A DNA stretch of 28,979 nt, taken from a virus. Numbering within the stretch: the stretch's first letter is position 1; each line of letters begins with the position of its first letter. Where the stretch lies: the IMG/VR virus record IMGVR_UViG_3300042470_000593, positions 1-28,979 of that record; one strand, written 5' to 3'. Below the pieces are notes generated by a model that made no database searches, was not told the origin of the DNA, and worked only from the letters and a program-made list of their open reading frames with translations. A program made the translations under genes and the position numbers. Shown piece by piece: positions 6,566 to 12,649 of this stretch.

Positions 6566-6712
6566 TCAAGGCCAGAATATGCCCCCGTACTTGAGGGCCG
6601 TTTCCACGGCCGCGGCGACGGCCCTGGCGGCAGGTGAGTCGGTGCCCAGCTCCTGCCCGAGGCGTACTAGCAGTAGCGATTGCATGACAGCGGACCACTG
6701 GATCGACTTCAT
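6566..6712 (-). CDS. Small protein, 48 aa
   Basis: This short ORF starts MKSIQWSAVMQSLLLVRLGQ and ends KYGGIFWP. AAGGAGG lies four bases before the ATG at 6712, one of the best ribosome sites in the window, which is the main reason for calling it. It is flanked on both sides by copies of the GTTCTAACCACG element and preceded by a candidate promoter. It is helical and mildly hydrophobic, without a clear membrane span. Function unknown. Confidence 0.6.
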   Translation of the reverse strand: MKSIQWSAVMQSLLLVRLGQELGTDSPAARAVAAAVETALKYGGIFWP

Positions 6713-6735
6713 CTGCCCTCCTTGGCTTTTGGCGA

Positions 6736-6768
6736 CGTGGTTAGAACTACCATCGACCCAGACCTGAA
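6736..6768 (-). promoter_or_regulatory. Candidate early promoter overlapping the third operator copy
   Basis: On the minus strand TTCAGG (6768-6763) is followed after 17 bases by TCTAAC (6745-6740). The TCTAAC lies within the third GTTCTAACCACG copy (6747-6736), so a protein bound there would cover the -10 box. The promoter would serve the 48-aa ORF and the early genes downstream of it. Confidence 0.45.
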
Positions 6769-6787
6769 CAGGACTTGAGGGGGAAAC

Positions 6788-7003
6788 CTAGGAGGCGTCT
6801 CGAACGCGGGGCCGGCCCGTGGGGGGCTTGATCTTGGCCTTCCGCTTGACCTCGTCCAGGTCGTAGACGAGTGCCCGGTCGTGGAGGTGGCCGCACCACA
6901 GCTCCCCGGCCAGGGCGAGCTGCCGGATCCGGCCCATCGTGCAGCCGAAGATCTCGGCCGCCTCGCGGGTCGAGCAGAGCTTGCGGTCCTTGGGGAGTGG
7001 CAT
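6788..7003 (-). CDS. Small HTH protein, excisionase or repressor candidate
   Basis: The product contains LCSTREAAEIFGCTMGRIRQ, then LALAGELWCGH and a wing-like ALVYDLDEVKRKAK stretch. This is the MerR/excisionase-type winged helix common in phage Xis and small regulators. The ATG at 7003 lies eight bases after GGAGG and is preferred over the ATG at 7009, which is only two bases away. It is transcribed divergently from the integrase across an inverted-repeat-rich control region, as expected for an excisionase or a lysis/lysogeny regulator. Which of these it is cannot be decided here. Confidence 0.75.
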   Translation of the reverse strand: MPLPKDRKLCSTREAAEIFGCTMGRIRQLALAGELWCGHLHDRALVYDLDEVKRKAKIKPPTGRPRVRDAS

Positions 7004-7009
7004 TTCCAT

Positions 7010-7171
7010 CGCCTCCGCAGCGTAGGGCCTTCCGTGCCCGAATCAACGCGGGCGGTTTGCCTTTTGGCGAACCAGCCGCGTAGCGTTCAGTGGCCGACCG
7101 TTCGGCCGAGGTTGCGTCCCAGGACGGGATCGCAACCTTCTCTAGTGGCGGGGACAGGACGAAAAGGTGCC
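7010..7171. promoter_or_regulatory. Divergent control region with three inverted repeats
   Basis: Between the HTH gene and int lie GGTTTGCC-TTTT-GGCGAACC (7054-7073, one mismatch), the perfect palindrome GGCCGA-CCGT-TCGGCC (7092-7107), and a hairpin with arms GGTTGCG and CGCAACC (7110-7137) whose inner bases also pair (CCC with GGG). A TTCAGT box (7086-7091, plus strand) directly precedes the second palindrome, but a good -10 is not evident. The pattern suits operators of an immunity switch. Confidence 0.55.
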
Positions 7172-7237
7172 ATGACCAGCCGTGCGGCGGCCAATCCGCA
7201 CGACCGTTACGACCAGAATCCCGCCCGCGGAGGATGA
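7172..7237 (+). CDS. Leader ORF 1 upstream of int, 21 aa
   Basis: MTSRAAANPHDRYDQNPARG plus a final Gly is encoded after AAAAGG-TGCC, a good ribosome site. Its stop overlaps the ATG of the next short ORF in ATGA. The ORF contains the left copy of the repeat that flanks int (7182-7214). It may be a leader peptide that passes ribosomes towards int; expression is not proven. Confidence 0.4.
   Translation: MTSRAAANPHDRYDQNPARGG
7182..7214. repeat. Left copy of imperfect repeat flanking int
   Basis: GTGCGGCGG, AATCCG and CACGACCGTTACGACC occur here in the same order as at 8215-8256, where the middle is nine bases longer. The copy forms a hairpin (GTGCGG with CCGCAC). Flanking of the integrase gene by matching elements suggests integrase or excisionase arm sites. 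Confidence 0.5.
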
Positions 7238-7287
7238 TCACCGCACGGAAGCGTGGCCTATCCCTAGTTCGGAGGTTCACGCCATGA
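7234..7287 (+). CDS. Leader ORF 2 upstream of int, 17 aa
   Basis: MITARKRGLSLVRRFTP, a very basic peptide, runs from the ATGA at 7234 to a stop that overlaps the int ATG, again as ATGA. GGAGG abuts its start. Two successive 4-base overlaps in front of int suggest translational coupling. It could be fortuitous given the short length. Confidence 0.35.
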   Translation: MITARKRGLSLVRRFTP

Positions 7288-8183
7288 GACTCACCACATT
7301 TCTCGACACGATCTACGTCCCGCTGCGGCTCCGCGGCCGCTCCCCGGAAAGCGTCCGCCTGCTCCGGCACGCGATCACGCAGTTCTCCAAGTGGCTCGGC
7401 CGGCCGGCGGTCCTAGACGACCTCGAAGACCTGGTCGTCTCCCAGTGGCTCACCGCGATGTCGGCCACGAAGTCGCCGAACAGCGTGGCCCGCGAGCGGT
7501 CCGGGATCCTCGCCCTGTGGAACCTCGCCCAGGGTCGCGGGCTTGTGCGGCTGCGGCCGACGGTCGCCCCCGAGCTCGTCCCGCAGAGTGTCCCCCGCGC
7601 GTTCACGGTCGACGAGCTGGCCCGCCTGGCGGACTCGGCCCAGCTCTCATACGGCTGGGTCGGCCCGGTCCCGGCCCGCGTGTTCTTCTCGGCCCTGATC
7701 GCCGTCGGCCTGGAGACCGGCGAGCGGATCTCCGCGATCCTCAACACGCCGCGACACTGCTGGACGCGACCCGCCCTCATGGTCCCGGCCGCGATCCGGA
7801 AGGGCCGCCGTCAGGAGCGGGTCTACGAGTTGTCGCCCGAGGCGTCGGACCTGGTGGACGCCGTCAGCCGGCACGAGGGGCCGACCGTGTTCTGGTGGGT
7901 CGCGTCTGGCACAGCCCTACGGAAACGCTGGAAGACGATCACCAGGCGGGCCGGCCTCGGGGATGGACGCGACGTGCAGTTCCACGCCCTCCGGCGTTCG
8001 ACCGCGTCGCACCTCGCGGCCGCCGGCCTGGACGCGACAAGCTACCTTGGGCACTCGACGGATCGGATCACCAGGCGTTCGTACCTGGACCCTCGCGTCG
8101 TCGATTCGCGTCGGCCGAAGGCCTGGCAGTCACTGCCCCGCGTGTTCCGTCCGGACCCGGATCCTCCGGCACGATCGGCGTAG
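7284..8183 (+). CDS. int: Tyrosine recombinase (phage integrase)
   Basis: The 299-aa product has an N-terminal SAM-like DNA-binding domain (FLDTIYVPLRLRGRSPES onward, about residues 5-85) and a catalytic domain with TGERISAIL for the first Arg, HALRRSTASHLA for His-x-x-Arg, LGHSTDRITRRSYLDP for the last His and the Tyr nucleophile. All catalytic positions are present and length is normal. The start at 7284 follows GGAGG by eight bases and overlaps a short leader ORF. It integrates the circular genome into the host chromosome, so the phage is temperate. It is the only clear plus-strand gene of normal size, and its transcript meets the end of the long minus-strand operon at a shared hairpin. 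Confidence 0.95.
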   Translation: MRLTTFLDTIYVPLRLRGRSPESVRLLRHAITQFSKWLGRPAVLDDLEDLVVSQWLTAMSATKSPNSVARERSGILALWNLAQGRGLVRLRPTVAPELVPQSVPRAFTVDELARLADSAQLSYGWVGPVPARVFFSALIAVGLETGERISAILNTPRHCWTRPALMVPAAIRKGRRQERVYELSPEASDLVDAVSRHEGPTVFWWVASGTALRKRWKTITRRAGLGDGRDVQFHALRRSTASHLAAAGLDATSYLGHSTDRITRRSYLDPRVVDSRRPKAWQSLPRVFRPDPDPPARSA

Positions 8184-8214
8184 CCTGACCTTTTCGAGAA
8201 TCCCGTCCCCGGAT

Positions 8215-8256
8215 GTGCGGCGGGTTTGAATCCGGCGACGCACGACCGGTACGACC
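8215..8256. repeat. Right copy of the repeat; candidate attP core
   Basis: GTGCGGCGG, AATCCG and CACGACCGGTACGACC repeat the element at 7182-7214. This copy also contains GGGTTTGAATCC, close to the T-arm of a tRNA (usually GGTTCGAATCC), followed by seven acceptor-like bases. Integrases often use the 3' end of a tRNA gene as target, and attP is normally beside int, so this is the best attP candidate. No complete tRNA is present. Confidence 0.45.
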
Positions 8257-8262
8257 GGTGCG

Positions 8263-8291
8263 GCCGCCGTGGGCTCGGCTCCCACGGCGGC
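8263..8291. terminator. Bidirectional terminator hairpin between int and the late operon
   Basis: GCCGCCGTGGG (8263-8273) and CCCACGGCGGC (8281-8291) form a perfect 11-bp stem with a 7-base loop. It lies 80 bases after the int stop and 17 bases after the stop of the convergent gene at 8308. There is no long T-run on either side, but the placement between converging transcripts supports termination. Confidence 0.7.
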
Positions 8292-8307
8292 ACCCACACC
8301 AAGTCGA

Positions 8308-8604
8308 TCAGCGGTAGCGGATCACCGCGTACCAGCGGCGCGTAACCGGCGAGTAGGCGCACCCCTCCTCGACGATGACCCGCTTCCCGAAGAAGCAGCA
8401 GGCCCGGCGGGCGGCCTCCGGCGTCGATCCGCAGCCGATGCCCTCGCACTGTCCGCAGGACGAGTGAACGAGCGTCCCACGCCTGGCGATGATCGTGGCG
8501 TGATCCTGGGCGGTCACGACGACGGACCGGCGGGGGGCGACGATCACGTCGTTAGCCACGGCGGCCGACGAGACGAGGGCGAGAACAAGAACGAGCGAAC
8601 GCAT
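8308..8604 (-). CDS. Small secreted Cys-rich protein
   Basis: The 98-aa product starts with MRSLVLVLALVSSAAVAND, a clear signal peptide with an Ala-x-Ala-like cleavage site, and has at least six cysteines (SSCGQCEGIGCGS, RRACCFFGK, EEGC). It ends in TRRWYAVIRYR. I recall similar sequences in planctomycete phages and genomes without known function. AAAGGACT precedes the ATG at 8604. The frame is also open back to a GTG at 8772 that overlaps the previous stop, giving a possible 154-aa form, but the signal peptide argues for 8604. It is the last gene of the long minus-strand unit and may modify the lysogen's or the lysing cell's envelope. Confidence 0.7.
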   Translation of the reverse strand: MRSLVLVLALVSSAAVANDVIVAPRRSVVVTAQDHATIIARRGTLVHSSCGQCEGIGCGSTPEAARRACCFFGKRVIVEEGCAYSPVTRRWYAVIRYR

Positions 8605-8768
8605 AGGGCGAGTCCTTTCGCTAGGGGAAACCGAACCAGCCCTAAGCGTGGCAGGATCTCGCGGCGGGTCTATGCCCTGGCGGCGCAGTCGCTCCGTAAC
8701 AGGAATCCAACCATTCGGTTTCGCCGCGTAGTTCCGGACGGCGGAGCCGCCGCTTATCCTGCGTGTTC
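8605..8768 (-). other. 164-base spacer, open in the downstream frame
   Basis: This is an unusually long gap for this genome. TAAGCG near one end and CGCTTA near the other could pair, and GGCGGCTCCGCC is a short palindrome. The frame of the 8308-8604 gene stays open through it to a GTG at 8772. It may hold a structured leader, a promoter, or an N-terminal extension of the secreted protein. Confidence 0.4.
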
Positions 8769-9068
8769 TCACTTCAGCCGCTCCAGCAACGCGCGGAGCG
8801 TGGCCGCGAACCGCTCGCCGTGATCGTCCGCGTATGCCGCCGCGGCCACCTCCACCGCCTCCCGCTCTGCGGCGGTGAGCGTGGCGTCCATTGTCACCGT
8901 CACGTTGCCGCCGCAGACCGACAGCGTGGCGTCCTGCTCCGCGAGGCGGCGGATGGCGGTGTGGAGTCGTTCGATCTCTGCGTGCGCCGACTGAAGCCGC
9001 AGCCGCGCGATTTCAGCGTCTCCGCATTGAGCAGCAGACGGCGGATTAACGTCGGTGGTTGTTGTCAT
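8769..9068 (-). CDS. Hypothetical protein, 99 aa
   Basis: The N-terminal half is a helix (AEIARLRLQSAHAEIERLHT) likely to form a coiled coil. The C-terminal half, LTAAEREAVEVAAAAYADDH followed by GERFAATLRALLERL, resembles a short segment that I recall from many small planctomycete and phage proteins. The function is not known. The ribosome site before 9068 is weak. It lies in the distal part of the late operon with the nucleotide-hydrolase-like gene. Confidence 0.6.
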   Translation of the reverse strand: MTTTTDVNPPSAAQCGDAEIARLRLQSAHAEIERLHTAIRRLAEQDATLSVCGGNVTVTMDATLTAAEREAVEVAAAAYADDHGERFAATLRALLERLK

Positions 9069-9107
9069 GTCTTGCGTCCGCCGCTGCTGATCTTCCGTGT
9101 TCTGCCG

Positions 9108-9593
9108 TCACCCCGGCGCTTTACATCCCGGCCCGCGTAGCGTGCCGCTGTTCAGTTCGGGCCACACGGCCTCGGAGTGGATCGCCGCGAGCATCCCCCA
9201 GGCAGCGTGGCCCAGGTGGTCCTCGGAGCGGTCTCCGGCCAGGTAGCGGTAGACGTGCCGGAGGGCGTGATTCAGTAGGTCGCTCACCGGCATCCCGGCT
9301 TCCCAGTTGTAGTCGCCGTATTTCGCGGCCCCTTCGGCGCAGGCCCTGGCGACGGCCTCCAGGCCGATCGGTGAGACCAGGTCGTAGCGTGTCGCCTCCG
9401 CGTCGCTCGACCGCACAGCGCCGGTCGCGAATCGCACCGTCCCGCCGTCCTGCTCTTTCATCCGTCGCTCCCGTATCTCGGTGATGGCGTGCATCAGGAA
9501 CAAGGCTAGCGTTCCGCTGGTGCCCGTCCATGCCCCGGAGAACCGGCGCGCCCGCTGCTCGGCCTCGACCAGGTGCTCGTCGGTGAGGATCAC
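9108..9593 (-). CDS. DUF5664-like dATP/dGTP diphosphohydrolase N-terminal domain protein
   Basis: The 161-aa product carries RYDLVSPIGLEAVARACAEG, then AAKYGDYNWEAGMPVSDLLN and HALRHVYRYLAGDRSEDHLG with HAAWGMLAAIH. The conserved order matches the DUF5664 / dGTP_diPhyd_N family, related to MazG-type helical hydrolases and including MazZ of phages that replace adenine with 2-aminoadenine. The residues before it (about 1-60) are a helical extension. No PurZ-like gene is present, so Z-DNA is not implied; a role in nucleotide pool control is inferred. It overlaps the phosphoesterase gene in ATGA, so the two products may act together. Confidence 0.75.
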   Translation of the reverse strand: MILTDEHLVEAEQRARRFSGAWTGTSGTLALFLMHAITEIRERRMKEQDGGTVRFATGAVRSSDAEATRYDLVSPIGLEAVARACAEGAAKYGDYNWEAGMPVSDLLNHALRHVYRYLAGDRSEDHLGHAAWGMLAAIHSEAVWPELNSGTLRGPGCKAPG

Positions 9594-10600
9594 GAGGACC
9601 GGACCTTCCCGTCTACGATCCGAAGGTTCATCACGTCGAACTCACCGTCCTCCGAAACTCTTACTGTCGCGAACCCGTGGTTGTACTTCGCGAAACGGGC
9701 GTACTCGGGCCGCAGCTCGGCCAGACAGCCGGTCGACCAAGTGAAAACCTCGCGGCCGAACATATCGGGCTCACAGTGGGCCGAGGTCCGGTGGCCGTGC
9801 CCTTCGAGGACCGTGTGGTGGAGCCGCAGGAACGCCCCGCGGGCCTGGTTCACCGGGGCCGCGAACCCGGCCCCCTTCTCGTGCCCGTGCAGGATCGGCA
9901 GCTTGCCGACCATGATCGGCCGGCCGTCCTCGACGAGGTCGATGTCGTGCCGCTCCAGGTGGAGCCAGGCAGGCAGGCCCATCTCCGGGCCGTCCGAGAC
10001 CTCGGGGGCGTGCTGCCACAGCCAGTGCTTCCACCGCTCCTCGTGGTTCCCCGCTTTCATCACCATCGGGATCGACGGGAACTCCTGGCGGATCCACCCC
10101 ATGAACTGCCGCACCTGCTCCAGCTCCCGGCGGAAGTTTCTTTTCGCCGGGTTCTTGATGAACCGGCTGATCGCGTAGAAGTCGCAGATGTCGCCGTTCA
10201 GGACGAGGCCGGAGATCTTCCGCTCCTTCAGGTACGCGACGGCCGCGGCCAGGGCCTTCTCGGAGTGGTACGGGACGTGGACATCGGAGAGCACCCCGAC
10301 CAGGCCGACGACCTCGAACGTGTACGGACCCCACGACTCGGCCTGGGACTTCGGCATCTCGACCGTCTGGCCCGGCTTGCGAGCAGGCCTCGGGCAGGAT
10401 CCAGCGCCCTTCCGTGCGGACTGCGCGGCGTTCCCAATCTGGCCCAGCTCCTGGCGGATCCGCGAGCGGGCCGCGTCGAGCGTGATCGCGCCGCCTGTGT
10501 CCTCAACGAGCCGGCGGGCCAGCGTCCTGGCCGGCCACTCGGGGAACTGGCGGATCAGGGCTATAGCGCGGTGCTGGATGCTGTCCTTCGGCTTCGCCAT
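9590..10600 (-). CDS. Calcineurin-like metallophosphoesterase with N-terminal HTH-like region
   Basis: The 336-aa product has all metallophosphoesterase motifs in order: LSDVHVPYH (about residue 104), LNGDICDF, MKAGNHEERW, ILHGHEKG and EGHGHRTSAH. These bind two metal ions and hydrolyse phosphomono- or diesters. The first 60 residues (HRAIALIRQFPEWPARTLAR onward) look like a DNA-binding helical domain, joined by a basic Pro/Lys linker. GGAGGG precedes the ATG at 10600. In phages such enzymes may process DNA ends, nucleotides or signalling molecules; the N-terminal domain points to DNA. It is coupled to the DUF5664-like gene. Confidence 0.8.
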   Translation of the reverse strand: MAKPKDSIQHRAIALIRQFPEWPARTLARRLVEDTGGAITLDAARSRIRQELGQIGNAAQSARKGAGSCPRPARKPGQTVEMPKSQAESWGPYTFEVVGLVGVLSDVHVPYHSEKALAAAVAYLKERKISGLVLNGDICDFYAISRFIKNPAKRNFRRELEQVRQFMGWIRQEFPSIPMVMKAGNHEERWKHWLWQHAPEVSDGPEMGLPAWLHLERHDIDLVEDGRPIMVGKLPILHGHEKGAGFAAPVNQARGAFLRLHHTVLEGHGHRTSAHCEPDMFGREVFTWSTGCLAELRPEYARFAKYNHGFATVRVSEDGEFDVMNLRIVDGKVRSS

Positions 10601-10621
10601 TGCTCGCCCTCCGTGGTCAGT

Positions 10622-10831
10622 TCATCGTCCCCGTAGCCTGTCGCCGATCCATGCCCCGAACTCGTTTAGTTTCTGCTGCCGTTGCTTGCATCGGCACGGC
10701 CTGCCGGTGATCCGCTTCACCAGGGCAGGCGTGATCCCGACGGCGGCCAGTCCGGCGGCGACAGCATCCCCGAGCCCAGGCCGCCGCAGCCTGGCGACCC
10801 GGTCGCGGATCTCCTCGATCGTCTCCGTCAC
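10622..10831 (-). CDS. Small tail-region protein with CxC motif, 69 aa
   Basis: The product has an acidic helix at the start, then GLGDAVAAGLAAVGITPALV and KRITGRPCRCKQRQQKLNEF. The pattern of a helix, GI.P, then C.C with KRQxxLN is one I recall in small phage proteins of unknown function encoded near tail genes. It begins with GTG, overlapping the previous stop (GTGA). The two cysteines could bind metal or form a disulfide. Confidence 0.6.
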   Translation of the reverse strand: MTETIEEIRDRVARLRRPGLGDAVAAGLAAVGITPALVKRITGRPCRCKQRQQKLNEFGAWIGDRLRGR

Positions 10832-11361
10832 GGAACCGTCCGTAGTTGGAAGTCAAAGTCGGCGCAGCCCGTTAGACCTAGGCTGCCGGACTGACTGACC
10901 AGCGTCAGATCGTCCCGCTTGATGACGGGGAACCCCGACTGTTCGCACTTCTTGACGATGCCGGACCAGTTACAGAACCCGCTTACAGGCGGGCTCGTCG
11001 AGCCAGACCCCGGCGCCGGGATCCGCGTACTGATCGAGAGCGACACGTCGACGAGCCACTCCCCACGCTCCAGCGAATAAATCGGCCCACATCGACAAGT
11101 CACCGAAGCGACGATGTTTGACCCGTCGCCCTCCGGCTTGTCCAGGTCTGCGACGTTGACGCCGTTGACAATCGCGTACTCGGTGTTGTTCACCCAGCCG
11201 AACTCCTCGTCATACGAGGTCGTGGTCGAGCACGAGAACTCCGCGGTCGTTCCCGAATACGTCACGCCGCTCGCGGTGTCGATCGTCCAGTCGGCCACCA
11301 CCGACTGGCACTCGCCGCACTCGCATTTGTTGCAACACAGCGAACACGGCAAGATGACCAC
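10828..11361 (-). CDS. Cys-rich tail-tip-region protein
   Basis: The 177-aa product opens with PCSLCCNKCECGECQ, six cysteines in 14 residues, then a beta-rich body with Ser/Thr/Gly runs and further cysteines, ending FDFQLRTVP. The dense N-terminal cluster suggests a metal site or a disulfide knot; the rest resembles an extracellular beta-domain. It is encoded after the tape measure and the 304-aa tail protein, so it may be a tail-tip or decoration component. The start is GTG at 11361, and the stop overlaps the next gene. No family is recognised. Confidence 0.6.
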   Translation of the reverse strand: MVILPCSLCCNKCECGECQSVVADWTIDTASGVTYSGTTAEFSCSTTTSYDEEFGWVNNTEYAIVNGVNVADLDKPEGDGSNIVASVTCRCGPIYSLERGEWLVDVSLSISTRIPAPGSGSTSPPVSGFCNWSGIVKKCEQSGFPVIKRDDLTLVSQSGSLGLTGCADFDFQLRTVP

Positions 11362-11362
11362 A

Positions 11363-11716
11363 TCAGCACTCCGCGGCGATCAAGTACCAGTATCCGTTCC
11401 TGCCACGGGCGACGATCACCCAGCGGTCGGCCTCCACGTCTGCGAACTTGTTGACGCACTCCTCCAGCGTGTCCGGAGGGAGCTTCTTCGCCTCCGTCGG
11501 CGGGGTGCCCTGCTCGTACAGCTCGATCGTCGCGAGCGACCCCTTTTCCCACGCCGTTGTCGTCTTTCCCAGCCTGACGGGATCTCCTTCGTCGCCGACC
11601 TGGCGGAACGTGATGGGGGCCTTGTCCCTTCCTCCGCGCTCGTAGGCCAGGGTCGCCCGCGCCACGCGCGCGGCAGCGTCGCCAGTGAACGCGACCTTGT
11701 TCGACGCCTTCGCCAC
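11363..11716 (-). CDS. Tail-region protein, 117 aa
   Basis: The product has a beta-rich core (KAPITFRQVGDEGDPVRLGK, TAWEKGSLATIELYEQG) and ends DRWVIVARGRNGYWYLIAAE with a final Cys. The aromatic end and strand pattern fit a small virion or tail-tip protein. It starts at a GTG with GAGG upstream and lies between the 304-aa protein and the Cys-rich protein, separated by nine and one bases. Family not recognised. Confidence 0.55.
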   Translation of the reverse strand: MAKASNKVAFTGDAAARVARATLAYERGGRDKAPITFRQVGDEGDPVRLGKTTTAWEKGSLATIELYEQGTPPTEAKKLPPDTLEECVNKFADVEADRWVIVARGRNGYWYLIAAEC

Positions 11717-11725
11717 GGTTCAGCC

Positions 11726-12640
11726 TCAGTTGATGGGCGGCACGCCAATGATGAACGGATGGCCGAACTTGCCAACGAACTGCCGCGACTCGTAGACCTC
11801 GACCCCGTCGCCGTTGTTGATCACGTCCGGCTCCAGGCCAGCGACCTTCGCCACGCCGTTCTCCAGGGCGACGGGTTGCTTCACGGCCTTTCCGTCGTTG
11901 CCTATGATCGTCGCCCGCTGATCGCCCAGCGTGTTCGGATCTCCGTTCGCGTCGACCTTCTGCATGAAACCAACGTCCCACGGTTTCAGCTTCCAAGTCG
12001 TCTTGTCGTACCGGAACTCCCACTTCGTCTCGACCACCGTGATCTCCGGAAGCGTCGGGTCGGCAGGCGTGATGACGCGCTTCGCCGCGCTTCTGAACTC
12101 GCACTTCCACGTGAGCGGATCGCCGTCTCCCCAGGCGTCGGAGTTACAGGAGTTCGAGTAGTCGCGTGCATCCTGCGCCCAGGTGTCGTCCTGGTAGAAC
12201 TTGGTGAGCGTGAACGAGAACTCGGACTCCTCCTTCTCCAGTCCGTCCAGGGCGTCGCCCGCAGAGTTCACGATGGAGTCCCCGAACTTGTCCAAGACCG
12301 CCGGGGCTGTCGACGTGCCGCCGCCAGCCTCCCAGGCGTCATGTGGGACGCCGTTAGCGTCTGGGTTGCGCGCAGCCGGCGGCACGTAGTAGGTGATCGT
12401 GTGGATCCACAACATCGCGACGTCGTCGTGCGGGGAGAGCTCGAACTCCATCGCCCTACAGGCGGCCACGTCAGGATGGGGGGCTCCCCATGCCACGCCA
12501 GGCGCGGCACTGATCAGTGCCTTCGAGGTGTTCGGGTTGTCGACGCGAACGATGAACTTCCGCGTCAGACGGAGAGACTCCCCGTACTTCCCGGAGACGC
12601 TCGTCCCGGTCGCGACCTCGGCGTACCCCACGACGGCCAT
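11726..12640 (-). CDS. Putative tail-tip / distal tail structural protein, 304 aa
   Basis: The product follows the tape measure directly, the usual place of distal tail or tail-tip proteins. It is beta-rich and aromatic (KWEFRYDKTTWKLKPWDVGF, MLWIHTITYYVPPAARN) and contains GNDGKAVKQPVALENGVAKV. I recall similar sequences among planctomycete-associated phage contigs but no named family. AGGAGGT lies four bases before the ATG, one of the strongest ribosome sites in the structural region, implying high expression. The role is inferred from position and composition. Confidence 0.6.
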   Translation of the reverse strand: MAVVGYAEVATGTSVSGKYGESLRLTRKFIVRVDNPNTSKALISAAPGVAWGAPHPDVAACRAMEFELSPHDDVAMLWIHTITYYVPPAARNPDANGVPHDAWEAGGGTSTAPAVLDKFGDSIVNSAGDALDGLEKEESEFSFTLTKFYQDDTWAQDARDYSNSCNSDAWGDGDPLTWKCEFRSAAKRVITPADPTLPEITVVETKWEFRYDKTTWKLKPWDVGFMQKVDANGDPNTLGDQRATIIGNDGKAVKQPVALENGVAKVAGLEPDVINNGDGVEVYESRQFVGKFGHPFIIGVPPIN

Positions 12641-12649
12641 CTGGACCTC

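Noticed and set aside
8184-8256. A complete tRNA gene after int
   Set aside because: Only a T-arm-like GGGTTTGAATCC with an acceptor-like tail is visible; I could not fold a D arm or a proper anticodon arm, and position 56 would be T and not the conserved C.
7182-8256. attL and attR of an integrated prophage
   Set aside because: The two copies flank only the integrase gene, are imperfect, and the genome closes as a circle, so these are not prophage ends.
9108-9593. Evidence for 2-aminoadenine (Z) DNA
   Set aside because: The DUF5664-like domain alone is not enough; no PurZ-like adenylosuccinate synthetase or matching DNA polymerase is encoded.
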